In this document: in pieces, positions 1 to 11,242 of the stretch
Position numbering within the stretch: position 1 is the stretch's first letter
Layout of the letters: every line of letters begins with the position of its first letter
NCBI RefSeq assembly: GCF_902635505.1
Contig: NC_045426.1
Span: 395,238,138 to 395,302,137 of the forward strand
Reading direction: 5' to 3'
DNA from: Sarcophilus harrisii
Lineage: Eukaryota; Chordata; Mammalia; Dasyuromorphia; Dasyuridae
Length of the DNA stretch: 64,000 nt
Program-made: the position numbers and the translations under genes
The notes under the pieces: generated by a model
The model's input: only the letters and a program-made list of their open reading frames with translations
Told to the model about the DNA's origin: nothing
Databases searched by the model: none

Positions 1-204
1 TTATCCATATAATAGCAACTGCCCTGCCTATATCACAGGACTATGGCAAGGAAAGGACTTTAAAAACTGTAAAACAAACACACATGTAAATGAGATCTGT
101 TGTTATTTTAACAGAGAAATTTCTTAGAGGTTGACATAATCATTGTCTGCTGATAAATATGTGGTTCCAAACTATCACTAGGAAGTGCATTTAAAACTAT
201 CTGG

Positions 205-335
205 TGATTTCACATATATATATGAGTGTATCTTTATATATTAAGCACTGTATATAACTTGAATATATGTGTATATATGAATAAGTAATTATATGTCATA
301 TATAAAAACATGTATTTATATAAAATATAAATTCT
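205..335. repeat. AT-rich low-complexity DNA
   Basis: Runs of TATATA and related A/T words over about 130 bases. It lies on the downstream side of the minus-strand CFAP90 exon, inside CFAP90 intron 1. No gene signal is seen in 1-560 apart from this tract. Confidence 0.6.
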
Positions 336-631
336 TATTAAGAAGGCAAGATGGTGCTGGGAAACACATATGGGATTTTATGAGTTTTAAAAGCAGCTAG
401 GAGGGAGGATTAAGGAAGGAGGGCATTACAGGCATAGAGAAAAACAAAATAAAACAAAGCAACCCCCCCACCCCCTCACAAGTTGGAATTTAAAAAAGAA
501 AATCCACATTTGAAAGCCTGAGGGGTGGGGTGAAGATCACTTATTTATTAAGAGCTGTGTTGTCTCTACCACCAACTAACAGAAGCTCTGCTTCCTTGGT
601 CTAGATTTCCTTCAAGCCTCTTGCTGCTTAC

Positions 632-781
632 CTTCCCTTCCTGATAAAAGTAGCTGTGTTCTTTAGGTCCGGTGCGTCGAGGCGGGATGAAACTGAAAGC
701 AGACAAAGCGGAGACTGGAAGAGGCTTGGATTTCACTCTTAGCTGGTCCTCAGTAATCTCTTCCTCATCCTCCTCCGCCAT
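632..781 (-). CDS. CFAP90: CFAP90 (C5orf49) first coding exon, partial gene
   Basis: Reading leftwards, the ATG at 781-779 opens [18 protein letters not shown], followed by [17 protein letters not shown] and a KEHSYFYQ block. This matches, from memory, the N-terminus of human C5orf49/CFAP90, a roughly 150-residue protein of cilia and flagella. The exon ends at a good donor (AAG|GTAAGC, intron from 631), giving 50 codons; the remaining exons lie left of the window. An in-frame reading continues upstream to a GTG at 808, but that is not an ATG, and the human protein begins at the MAE start. The gene is oriented away from FASTKD3, as in human 5p15.31. A perfect X-box lies 71 bases upstream of the ATG, consistent with ciliary expression. 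Product identity is secure; biochemical function is poorly known. Confidence 0.9.
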
Positions 782-851
782 GCCACCGGCCTTCTCCCTG
801 GTATCCACAACTCAGGACAGAAAGAACTCTGAAAGGTTTCTGCGTTCTTTA

Positions 852-864
852 GTTGCTAGGCAAC
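852..864. promoter_or_regulatory. X-box (RFX binding site) in CFAP90 promoter
   Basis: GTTGCTAGGCAAC is a 13-base imperfect palindrome matching the RFX X-box (GTTGC half, TAG middle, GCAAC half). It sits 71 bases upstream of the CFAP90 ATG. RFX2/RFX3 sites close to the start are a hallmark of vertebrate ciliary genes, so the site fits the gene. Confidence 0.75.
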
Positions 865-1020
865 CACTGCAAAGTTGCATTCCAAATGGGCACAGAATTG
901 GAGAATGCTCTGAGCTCCTCTCCTAAGGTCCTCAAGCTTTCCCCTCTTTGCCTGAGTACTATCTTCTAGGATTTCCGGACCTAGTGCTGGAAAGGACCTT
1001 CAACACCAAACAGTGCGACT

Positions 1021-1160
1021 CTTGTCATTTTACATTTAAGGAAGCTGAAGCCTTTAGCTGTTAGGGGGCTTGTACAATGATACACAGGTAGAAAGCATCA
1101 GGTGGAATTTGAACTTGGTGTTTTCTGATTCCAGAACAACTTCTACTGCTTTCACAACAG
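1021..1160 (+). repeat. MIR/core-SINE-like fragment
   Basis: Degenerate match to the ancient SINE core pattern: GAAGCTGAAG, then a CACAGGTAGAAAG-type segment and GGAATTTGAACTTGG. Ends are approximate. Confidence 0.5.
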
Positions 1161-1429
1161 TGAAAGGTGTAGACTTTGAATTTATAAAATCACATGCCAT
1201 TTTTTCCTCTCACCTTAAGGCCTGTTGCTGTCAGGTAAGAGCACCAGTTTCAAACTCAAAAGTTTTATCCTCTTCCATTAATTCTTTGCCAGCATTGATG
1301 ATTGATGCAGGCTGAAGGTGAATAGGATAGTAAAATTAATGTTATTCAGGAAGGTGATTCATACCAATTCCAATGATCTGGTGATGGAGAGAGTCATCTG
1401 CACCCAGAGAGAGGACTAAGGCTGAGTGT

Positions 1430-1700
1430 GGATTACAACATATTATTTTCACTTCTTTTGTTGTTTGCTTGTTTTTTGTTTTCTATCTCACTTTTTTCCT
1501 TTTGATCTGATTTTTCTTGTGCAGTATAATTATGGAAATATGTATAGAAGAATCACATGAATCATCATGTATTTAACGTGTATTGGATTACCTGCTATCT
1601 CAGGGAGGAGGGAGGAGGAAGAAAAAAAATTTGGAGCACAAAGTTCTGCAAGAGTTAATATCGAAAACTATGCATATGTTTTGAAAATAAAAAGCTTTAA
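1430..1700 (+). mobile_element. L1 3' UTR fragment
   Basis: T-rich block, a segment resembling TTAACGTGTATTGGATTACCTG, a purine run (GGGAGGAGGGAGGAGGAAG) and then AATATCGAAAACTATGCATATG with an AATAAAAAG tail. This is the typical 3' end of a marsupial L1 subfamily, 5'-truncated. Confidence 0.6.
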
Positions 1701-1729
1701 ATTTAAAAAATATACATATTATTTAAAAA

Positions 1730-1955
1730 AAAATAGTTGTGTCCAACTATTTATGATGCCATTTGGGGTTTTCTTGGCAAAGATACTGGAGTGGTTGACC
1801 CTTTTCTTCTGCAGCTTATTCTAAGATGAGAAAACTGAGGCAAACAGGGCTAAGGGGTCACACAGCTTGAAAATGTTTGATGCTGGATTTGAACTCAGAA
1901 AGATGAGTGTTCTTGACTTTAGGTCCAGTGCTCTACTTCCCTACCAGCTGCTCCA
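1730..1955 (-). mobile_element. tRNA-derived marsupial SINE, old copy
   Basis: On the minus strand it begins with a GGAGCAGCTGGTAGGG-type tRNA-like head. It continues through the GAGTTCAAATCC-like box, the GTGTGACCCC segment and the CCTCAGTTTTCTCATC core to a tail that overlaps the preceding L1 A-rich end. Divergence is high. Confidence 0.6.
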
Positions 1956-2944
1956 TGAAAATCATTGCTGCATGGTTTAATTAGAACACATATGACACTC
2001 TCTTCTGTCAGTGTAATGAGTTCAGTGACCCAATGAATTTCTCTCTTATGCTTTAGAATTATAGTATTTAGAGCTGCAAAAAATCTTAAGAGATTATCCA
2101 ATTCACTTTTATTTTATGTGAGAGCGTACTGGATTTGGAGTCACTTGGAATTACTCCCTGTGACTTTGGGAAAGTAATTTAATTCCTCTAAATCTCAGTT
2201 TCCTTATCTATAAACATGAGAAAAGTAGAGAAGATTCATTATCTTTAAGGTCCCTTCCATTTCTAAAACCTATGGTTATTTTACAAAATGAAGGAGTTTA
2301 ACTCCACAGGAGTTAAATGTATGACGGGGTCAATTCCTCCCCTCCTCCCTATTGTAAATTTAAGGTTCTATTAATGGACAAGCCAGTGAGCATCCAGGAA
2401 AAGTCTGAAGTACAGAAATTCTATCATAGCTTAGATGAGTTGAAGGGGTCCTTGGTCTCACAAAGGTAGAGTTAGATTACCTAGGCCCATTTCTTTTATT
2501 TTTATAGGTGATGAAGTTAATGCTTAGGAATCAGTAACTAATTAAATATCTTGCTGAGGGTCATGCTATAGTAAAGTTGTATGTAGAATAAGGATTTGAA
2601 CCCTTAGTCTGACTCCAAATTCAGCTCTTATTCCACTACATCCTGCCACTTACATGTTTTATGACTAGATCACCTTTCTGACAAGTTCTATGGCTTCTAA
2701 GTAGACATTTGCTGAAACTCTGCCTCCAAAGCTGACACTTGTTGCACCTCTACTTTAGTCACCCCACTGCTTCTCCCACTGCCTCAAGCTTCCCTAGATG
2801 TCAGTCCCTGCAACACTACCCTGCTAGCCTCTACTGATGCATTTGGCTACTTTATTTCTATTTTAAAATTGTCTACTTAGGCTAGTCTTAAGTGATCAAA
2901 TACCAGATTAAATGATTACTCCTTTTAAAAAAGGCCAGTTTTCT
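1956..2944. other. Intergenic, old SINE-core remnants only
   Basis: About 2130-2280 and 2400-2645 show MIR-like wording (for example CCTCTAAATCTCAGTTTCCTTATCTATAAA and GGATTTGAACCC). Nothing coding is seen; the short ORFs lack homology and conserved-looking codon structure. Confidence 0.45.
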
Positions 2945-3080
2945 GGGGCATCTAGGTGGCACAGTGGATAAAGCAGCAGCCCTGAAGTCAGAAGGACCAG
3001 AGTTCAAATGTGAATGCAGAAACTTAGCACTTCCTAGCTGTGTGGCCCTGGGCAAGTCACTTAACCGCAATTGCCACAGC

Positions 3081-3111
<31 letters not shown>
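2945..3111 (+). mobile_element. MAR/WSINE-like SINE
   Basis: Near-complete element: head GGGGCATCTAGGTGGCACAG, then GTGGATAAAGCAG, CCCTGAAGTCAGAAGGACC, GAGTTCAAATG (B box), the GTGTGGCCCTGGGCAAGTCA block and an (AAAAG)n tail. This is the commonest young SINE form in this window. Confidence 0.85.
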
Positions 3112-3289
3112 GTCATGTTCTAAACCACAGTGATTCTTGTAGTACATCTGGCCTTATTGTACTGTGCAGAGAGTGTCAAAAGGCCCTTCGGGATATTAGT
3201 CTTCCTGTTTTCCAGAGAGTCCTCAGTTTTATGCTTGGTCAGATTACAGCAGCTTTTTTTTTTTTTTTTTTTTTAAATTTCTAATACCT

Positions 3290-3470
3290 TCCCTTCATTG
3301 ATATTTCCAACTTATTCCACAAAAAGCTTGTAAATAGTTGTCAACATGCTGTATCCATCATTAGACTGTAAGGAACTTAAGGACTCTTACTTTGCTTTGT
3401 ATTCCAGCACCTTAGCACACTGATTGGCACATAGTAGGTGCTTAATAAATTTTTATTGACATAATGACAT
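3290..3470 (+). mobile_element. L2 3' end
   Basis: Contains GACTGTAAGGAACTTAAGGACTC, then TTTGTATTCCAGCACC and GGCACATAGTAGGTGCTTAA ending AATAAATTTTTATTGA. This is the recognisable L2 terminal block. A 20-base poly-T precedes it near 3253. Confidence 0.75.
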
Positions 3471-5054
3471 TTTTCCAATTCAAGGGCAGGTAACATACAT
3501 CTTGTCCCTTATACTGCATCTTTCTCTGAGAATATACCCATACCCACACATTAACCAGCACCCTGCCATACAAATAAGGGAGTACTAGAGAGGAATACTA
3601 GGTGGTGTGTGTTGGCATTCCTGAATTCATGGCAAAGCCTTACCCCTCCACATCCCTGTCTGCAGGTAAGACTGCTTAGATACTTCCAATGATCAGATTA
3701 CTTTTTAATTCTTCTTTTTAGTAAGCCCTGATCTTCTTTTCTAGTCTTGCCCTATGGAACAAAACAGATTGCGTATAGCCTGTCCTCTATGGCTTTACTA
3801 ATACTATACTCTATCCCACTCTTTCCCAGTCAGTAAACTTAAATGACTTACCATTTTGCAGTATCGAGGATTTCCTCCCTTATTTTCTTTTATCAGTTCA
3901 TTTTAAATCTGTTTCACTGTATTCATCGTGTTTGTCATTTCTTATATAGCACACTAATAGGTCAAACATTCATACATAAACAATTTAGCCACTCTTCAAG
4001 TGAACATCTACTTTATATCCAGTTATTTTCTACCATAAAAAAAAATTGATATAAATATCTTGGTATATATGAAGCTTCTTTTCTTTATGACCTTCTTGAA
4101 GTATATGAAATTTTAAGTCAATATTTATATACATTTTAGTCACTTTACTTACAAAATTCCAAATTGCTTTGCAAAATCGTAGTCCCAATTCACAATTCTT
4201 CTAATAATTCATTAATGTACCTATTTTTCCATTAGCTCTCTACTATGCTCAGTTTTATCCTGACTTTCCCATCTTTTGCCATTTTTGTTAATTTTGGGGG
4301 GAAGGCAGAAGTGAAACCAGTCAATCAATAAGATTTACAAAGTGCTTATTATGTGCCAGACATTGAACTAATGCTAAAAACCTTAGGATCATTTTGAAAA
4401 AAATTTTTTACTATTAACAGGTTTCAAGTAACAAAGAAGTCTTAGTTTTATAAAATACCTACAGGAATGTACATTACTTAGTCTACATGATTTTATAAAA
4501 TCACATCCCTTTTAGATACTTTATATGGTACCAATAATGTTGTAAAAGCTCAAAAGGGTTATATCAGTTAGTCTCTTTTTTCCACTTATTCATGTTTCAC
4601 CCTACTCAAATTCTGCGTAACGATAATTTTGGCACTGGAATTTGCTTTTCATAGGTAAAAATGTTTTAAAGGAAAGGCATATTATTTGCATAAATAACCA
4701 TAGTGCATTAGGTTTACCCAAGTTTTTAATGAAATGTAAAATCTAACAGCTTCTTGCTATCTAAGGAACAGAATGTCATCAAGAATGTTTTATAGACAAA
4801 GAAAATTTTCATGCCAACTGAAATAGTTATATAAAACAGATTAGAAATGAATTGAGGATTGTTTTTAAAAAAAATTTAGAGCATTCACACCTTATTTTTC
4901 AACTAACTAAGAGTTTACCTTTTTTTATTCAGTCATTTAAGCAGAATTTTGCACCCTCCAAGTGCAAGGCACTCTGTTAGTGCTGAGAAGTACTACAAAA
5001 AGGATAAAATTCAGATTTTACTTAGACCTAGAAGAAACGACAAGCATGCAAATA
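3471..5054. other. Intergenic, no gene seen
   Basis: AT-rich DNA. About 4315-4375 resembles an old repeat (AAGTGCTTATTATGTGCCAG), as does 4920-5010. No splice-supported coding segment or RNA gene was recognised. Confidence 0.4.
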
Positions 5055-5290
5055 GCTAGCAGTTATGTAGTGATTTAATATTTGCAAAGTGTTTTTTTAC
5101 CTTTACAACAACCCTGTGAGGAAAGTGTTATGATTATCATCCCCATTACACAGTTATGGAAACTGAGGCTGAGAGAGATTAAGTGGCTTGCTCAAGGTTA
5201 CACACCTAGTAAATTTCTGAGATAGGATTAAAATGCAGGCCTTTTTGACTTAAACTTCTAAATTCTATCTGCTTAGCTACTTAACAGTTT
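5055..5290 (+). mobile_element. MIR element
   Basis: Good MIR sequence: TTTACAACAACCCTGTGAGG, then ATCCCCATTACACAG, GGAAACTGAGGCTGAGAGAG, a TTGCTCAAGGTTACAC block and a degenerate 3' part. Confidence 0.75.
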
Positions 5291-6384
5291 ATGGAATACA
5301 AAAAGCACAATACATTTAAAAAACAATACATAACTACAACTCAGTGGTCATTTCTGACTGTTTTATGAATATGGCTATCACATAATCCCCAAGTCCTGTG
5401 AAGGAGAGACATCCGAGTTCTTTCATCCAATGTTTGTTAAGTGCAGGACAGTACAGCAGGAAAGGTAGTGGTTTGTGATTTAGAAGACTTCAATGCAAAT
5501 ACCAGTTTTGCTACATTTATAATCTTGGGCCAATATTTCATCTCTCACAGCTTCAGCTTTCTCATCAGTAAAATGAGAAATATGACCTTATGGTTTTGAG
5601 GTCTCTCAATTATCACGATTTCCTCCTCAGAACACAATTCAGCTCAATACATTTTCCCAAAAATGGGGTCCAGAATTATACCAGTATTTATAGAGACTAA
5701 GTAGAGCAGGTTTCATCCTAGAGTGTCAAATAAGTTTAAAATTTTGAGTTAAAAGGGGTAAAAGTATAAAGCAATTTATATATCTAAACTTCCATTTTAC
5801 GATAAATCTGAAACAATGATGGCATACCTCTAAATTTATGAATTGAGACAATGGGGAAATGGGTTCTAATTTTTAAACATGCACCTATAATTTTCTGATG
5901 GTTCATCTATGGTATGGCATAATTATAATACTCAATGGGTGAACTTTTAAACAACAGCACCATCTACTGCTTAGAAAGAATAATAGAATATTTTAACTTG
6001 GTAAGTGTTTTAATGGCATCTACCCAGTTTCTCATATGATTCAGTCTAGATGGATTCCACTTTATCAGTTTGGCTGTATCTCTTGCTTTTTCTTGTTTAA
6101 TTTTAAGATTAAGGTTTTAAATATACACCATTAGTTAATGAATATATGTTTCATAAGCTTAAATTATGGTTCATTTATTATAAAACTAAACTTTTCTGGA
6201 GAAAAAATATTTTTGATACTCCTTCAGCAAAAATAGGAGGTACTCTACAGCTATTGAGTATTCATCATTTAATGATGTAAATTTGTAATCATAAGAAATT
6301 GACTTTCTTTACTGAACACAAGAAATGAACCATGGATTTACACTGCATGTCCTATCAATGTACTGGTTGATTCTCTTGTTCTCA
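5291..6384. other. Intergenic, no gene seen
   Basis: About 5480-5600 carries a weak MIR-like trace (CTTCAGCTTTCTCATCAGTAAAATGAGAA). The rest looks single-copy and non-coding to me. Confidence 0.35.
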
Positions 6385-7580
6385 TTTATAAAAAAAAAAA
6401 TGGTGGGTCTGATCATACAGACCAAACCCAGACTCAGATCTGGCTCTCTACCAATATCCTCTGACATCTCAAGGGACCACAAATATCTCCTTTCCTCCCA
6501 TGTCTCTCCCCACATCACAAGCCTCTCAGGTGAAGGCCTTGATTAGCTCTCTCTATAAAATTTCTTGGAAAATTATGAGTTTCTTTCACAATCTACTAGC
6601 TTTACTACTGCAATGGCTATTCTTGTTTCTCTCTCTATTCCTAGAGATAACAATTAGTAACCATTTCGAAGAAAATTTCCCCTATTCCTTCCTCATGACC
6701 TTCCTCAAGACATTCTCTCCCTCCTTCCACCCATCTCCTAGTCTAACCTTACTGAATCCTTCCACTGTGGCCCCTGGAATTCTCATTACATAGCTAGCAA
6801 ATTTCTCCTCATTGAAGATGTCTATTAATTCACACGGAGAGACAAAACCCTCTGTTTGCAATGTACTCCTTGCTAACATCCTCAGCACTAGCTATTCCCT
6901 TCTTTCAAACTATCACACTAGTTTTTAAGGGGAAATCCTCGCCCCACCATTTTCACTCAGCAGTCTCTCCCTTGTTTCCTTGACTCAGTAACTTTTTGAA
7001 GCCCACACAGAAAATTTCCAACACAAATTAAAGAAGCTGTAATATACTGACCTGCCCAGGATTTTTTTCATGCTTTTCCAAGGAGTTTGGAACCTGACTT
7101 ACCACCGTCTTCTCCCCAATTCATGCCTTTATGTCAGGAACTTTATATTCATGTAGCTATCCCTAGTCTCACAATTTCTTAGATATTCTTAAGCCTCACT
7201 TAAGATCAATTCTTCATTCCACTTCAGCTACACATAAAGATTGTTGTATACTTCCTACAGCTTGAGTGAAAAATCTGACATTTCCCAGACTCTACTCCCT
7301 ATGCTTCATCTCTCTGATATCTATTTGTCTCTCATTGAGATCTCTAATCCCTCCCAGATTCAGTATTCTCTCAAGCTTTTTCTCTTGCTCTGATTTAATC
7401 TGTCCATCTCCATTCCCAATTGTGATTTCAAGTCTATGCTGTCCCTGGAGTACTGAAAACTTTGCTCCCTTGTCCTGTTCTTGCTTGTGTTTTGCCAAAC
7501 CTCAGCTATGGATGACTCCCATAAGTGCAGAGAAAAAAAAGTCCCACTAGTCTGCTGATTGGATACATTATACATTGATA
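6385..7580 (+). mobile_element. L2/CR1-clade LINE fragment (tentative)
   Basis: A 1.2-kb C/T-rich stretch with the composition and phrases of an L2-type ORF read on the plus strand, such as CAAGGGACCACAAATATCTCC, CATCACAAGCCTCTCAGGTG and TCATGCCTTTATGTCAGGAAC. The last resembles the endonuclease GDFN region. It is heavily decayed, so clade and ends are uncertain. The several short ORFs here, on both strands, are composition artefacts. Confidence 0.4.
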
Positions 7581-7714
7581 TTAACCACCCTCAATGCAGC
7601 ACCTTGATGCAACAAAGTGATTTCTATTTCTCGCTAATTTATTAGTTTCACAAAAGCTATTCTAAACCTCTTTCCTCCTTAAGTCTTTCTATCCTTCTTT
7701 TTCAGTGTTTATTT

Positions 7715-7850
7715 TATTCAGAAGATCTAGGGAAGGGACAATAAAGCAGAAGAAATTTAGTACTCAAAAATCTTACAAAAATAAATGCTGAACACTACCC
7801 ACATAACTGGAAAAATAAAATGCCACTGAGAAAAAAATACTAATAAAAGC
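7715..7850 (+). mobile_element. L1 3' terminus fragment
   Basis: Contains AATAAATGCTGAACACTACC, then CATAACTGGAAAAATAAAATG, a version of the L1 3' end wording found in marsupials. Confidence 0.5.
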
Positions 7851-8457
7851 TAGATTTTCAAAGTGCAAAAATAAAATTGTCACTGCCTACATTTCTTTTC
7901 CTTTTACTTGATTTTAACCATTTGTAATTTGGCTTGTAATGTCATTACTCAACTATAATTCCTCTTTCAAAAGTACATAGTGATCTCTTATTTGCCAAAT
8001 CTGATGGTCTTTATAGTTCTCATCCTTCTGGATCAGTATACTGGTGAACTGAACATTTCCCAAATGAAAAAACTTAATGACAAAGATGATTAAATATTTT
8101 CTCCAATCAGAAGAAATACCACAAATACATTTTAGGTCACATCACAGAAAAGCTATTCCGCGAAGATATGGTACTGGTTCAGGTAGATATAGCCTCCACT
8201 GTCACTCTCTAAATGAACTGCCTCCACTCAAAAGTGTTGCTTTATATGGCTGATGAACATTCATCAAATCTGAGGGGTACTAATTCATTGTGGAATGGAC
8301 CTTTTATGGCCCAAACAACTGGGAAGTTATATCAATAGCTCTAGGCCTCAGAGACAGATTCCTTTTCTATTAGCAGAAAACTAGCTCCACCTAAGAGTCA
8401 GAGACTCTAGTATTCCTACCACAAAATAAGATCATTATTTTTGTTATACTTCTTTAG

Positions 8458-8463
8458 TTTATT
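8458..8463 (-). terminator. Candidate FASTKD3 poly(A) signal
   Basis: TTTATT on the plus strand is AATAAA on the FASTKD3 strand, about 310 bases after the stop codon. An ATTAAA variant is nearer, at 8615-8620. Neither is confirmed. Confidence 0.35.
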
Positions 8464-8656
8464 CTAAAAAATGAAGTCAACATAATACAAAAAAATTAAC
8501 ATGAATGATCTCAGTGCTACATTACAAAAATATTTTAAATTATTAAGCCACACTGCAGCAACAAAGAAATGTCCTGAATCATTAGGAACTAGAAAACTGT
8601 TGATAGATATAAATTTTAATAAATTGGCTCAGAATAATTCACAAATTGTTCGGGTT

Positions 8657-8700
8657 TTTTTTTTTTTTTTTTTTTTTTGCTGTGTATGTGTGTGTGTAAG
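8657..8700. repeat. Poly-T plus (GT)n tract
   Basis: A poly-T run followed by TGTGTATGTGTGTGTGT. It would be transcribed in the FASTKD3 3' UTR as an A-rich/CA tract. Confidence 0.6.
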
Positions 8701-8774
8701 TGTTCAAATTAGTCACCACCAGAATGCAAACTGTTTTTACCACCAAGTATGCAGTCAATATTCCAATCTTGTCA

Positions 8775-8870
8775 TCAATAAAATCTGTATCTGTGAAAGA
8801 ATATTTTTTTCTTTAAATATTTCACTATTTCACATCTTGACGGAAGAATCTCAACTTCATGATATGGAAT
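8775..8870 (-). CDS. FASTKD3: FASTKD3 last coding exon (RAP domain end)
   Basis: Acceptor CAACAG at 8871-8876, then 31 codons beginning [19 protein letters not shown] and ending in TGA at 8777-8775. IPYHE is the conserved RAP-domain block. The C-terminal tail after KKKIF is unlike the human tail I recall. The 159-codon plus-strand ORF covering this exon (8501-8980) is a shadow. Confidence 0.93.
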   Translation of the reverse strand: MPYHEVEILPSRCEIVKYLKKKIFFHRYRFY

Positions 8871-11211
8871 CTGTTGAAAAAATAAATATTTGGCCAAAAA
8901 TTAATCCATTTGAAGGATGTCAATGTGACAGGATTCAAACAGCAATACTTATTAGGCAATCAACTAATATTTACTGGTGAATGTCCCTTTCTTCCCATTT
9001 AACACAGCAAAGACCCTAGGTTCAGGCTCACGTTATCACTTCCCCTTGTTTACAGCAGTCTAATTAATCTCCCTATACACTCCCTGTACACTATAATCTA
9101 TCCTATACACTGCTGCTAAAGTAATTTTCCATGTGACTCCCCTACTCAAGCAACTCCAGTGGCTTCCTAATATCTCTAATATCTGTTTAGCTTTCAAAGA
9201 CATATATACAACCTGGCCCCCCACTTATCTTTCCCAGTGTCACATTTCCACTCGTTCATTCTGTGATTCACCTGAACTGGTTTTCCCTTGGTTCTTCATA
9301 TAAAACATTTTATCTTCTGTCTCTTTACCTTTGTAATATGTTTAAAAGGGACTCTTTCTTTCAAATAATTCCTTGCTTTCTTTATGATGCAGATCAAAGC
9401 ATCATCCAAAGGAAACATTTCCAAATACTTTCAAATGCTAATATCTTCTTTCCTAAACCACCTAGTTCTTAGCTTTTTTTGGTATATATTTTCATTTAGT
9501 CACTTTATACTTATGTTACATATATTTATGTACATATATGTTATTTTCTGCTCTATTAGAATAAGTCCTCTAGGGAAAGATTAAAGGAAAGGGAGAGGCT
9601 AATAAGAAAGGAGAACAGACATAAAAGGAATAACAAAGGGGGAGGGGCTGTAAAAGAGGAGGGCAGATTGAGGCAAGTCAAAAGCAAAAAACTGGGGAGG
9701 AAAAAAATGGGGGAAAGAGAATAAGCCCTCTACCAGTAGGGATTGTTTCATTCTTTCTATGTACACTCTCAGCAGCAGGCAGAGTACCACACATAGTAGC
9801 TGACTAACAAAGCTTGTTAATTAATATGTGCAAAAAACTATGGGAGTCTTAAGTATAAGTTATTGTTCCCTCCTTAAGGAAATTTACAATTAGTTGCGAG
9901 TGTAAGGCTTAAACATATAAAAATAGTAACAAGAAAGAATTTCAAAGTAGAAAAAGATCCCTTTGTTCTAGGTTGGTCAAAAAAAGCTTACTGGAAACTG
10001 ATCAGATATACTTGAAGGAGAAAGAAAATTTAGATATGCATAGGAAAGGAAGGAGTGAAAGAAGGAAGGTGGGACGCAGTGTATTTAAGAGAACAGCATG
10101 ATCAAAAGAACAAGAGTACAAGATAAATTCTGATGATAAAGGGGAGACTAGTATGCCTAATTCAATAAAATACATATTTCTAAACCATCTACTAAACACC
10201 AGTGTTGGGGGATGTAATGAAAAAACACAATCATCCTTTCCTACAAGATATTTATGTTCTATTGTAGTAGATAAGAATACAGGGACTAAAACACAGATTG
10301 GGTCTTAGCCTGTAATTTGGTTCCATTAATATAAGAAAATGTCCTCTACCTCTGGAGGTCAGGAACTTTATCTTACTGTCTTAAAGAGTTGCCTATGCAC
10401 TGAAAAGGGCCATACTCAGTGTATTCCTGAGATTGGGTCAGGTCTTCTTGGTTCTCAGGACAGACTCACTACATAGAAGAAATTAAAAGTAATTTTGGAA
10501 TCTGAAGAGCACTAATGAAGTGGCTTGAGTTATGCTTTGAAAGAAGCCAGGGTTCTTTTGAGGTAGAGGTGATTAGGGAGAATTGCAATCCCAGATGGTC
10601 TGCAGGTGTGAGGGACAACAAAGAAGAATAGTAAGTAAATGAATGTAGGATAGAAGATAAAATAAAGTAGCCATTGAGGAAAGAGCAGCAGTGCAAGACG
10701 AGACTGGAAAATCCAATAGACAATTAAGAGCACTCTGAAAGATTAAACCCAAGAAATCTATCTTTTGCAAAGAGTTTTGCACTAGATAAATTTGATTTAT
10801 TATTGTGAGTTATTCTTCTTCTTCTATAGACAATAAGTAATTGCAACATGATGGAAAAGTATTTTAGGAAGAAAAATCTGGAATGGAAAAGACACAGAAT
10901 AGAATGGAATGGAGAGATGTACAGACATTAGCTAAAAAGCTCTATTAATAATATAGAGACCCTAAACATCCTACTTTAGCCTATATTTCAGTAACCAGAT
11001 ATTGACCCTCACCAAAGAATAGACACTATTGACGTTCAGGATATTCTAGTTCTTACAAAATTTATTTTAAAAAATAAATATGGGCAAACTATTAAGTGAG
11101 AGTAAGGCTTAATAGCTTTAATAGGTCTAGTGATTCTATTGTTCCAATTAATTTCAGAAAGATTAATAGAAGAAAATTAGTATTCATAGAAGTTATCTAC
11201 TCTGTAGTTAA

Positions 11212-11242
<31 letters not shown>

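Noticed and set aside
566-808. CFAP90 open frame extended to 808 and leftwards to 566
   Set aside because: The codon at 808-806 is GTG, not ATG, and the reading left of 632 is past a good splice donor. Only 632-781 is kept.
2945-3111. tRNA-like head with A and B boxes
   Set aside because: It is the promoter part of a SINE. The other SINE copies likewise give no functional tRNA gene.
8501-8980. 159-codon plus-strand ORF
   Set aside because: Includes a poly-F run from a poly-T tract and overlaps the FASTKD3 last exon antisense; no homology.
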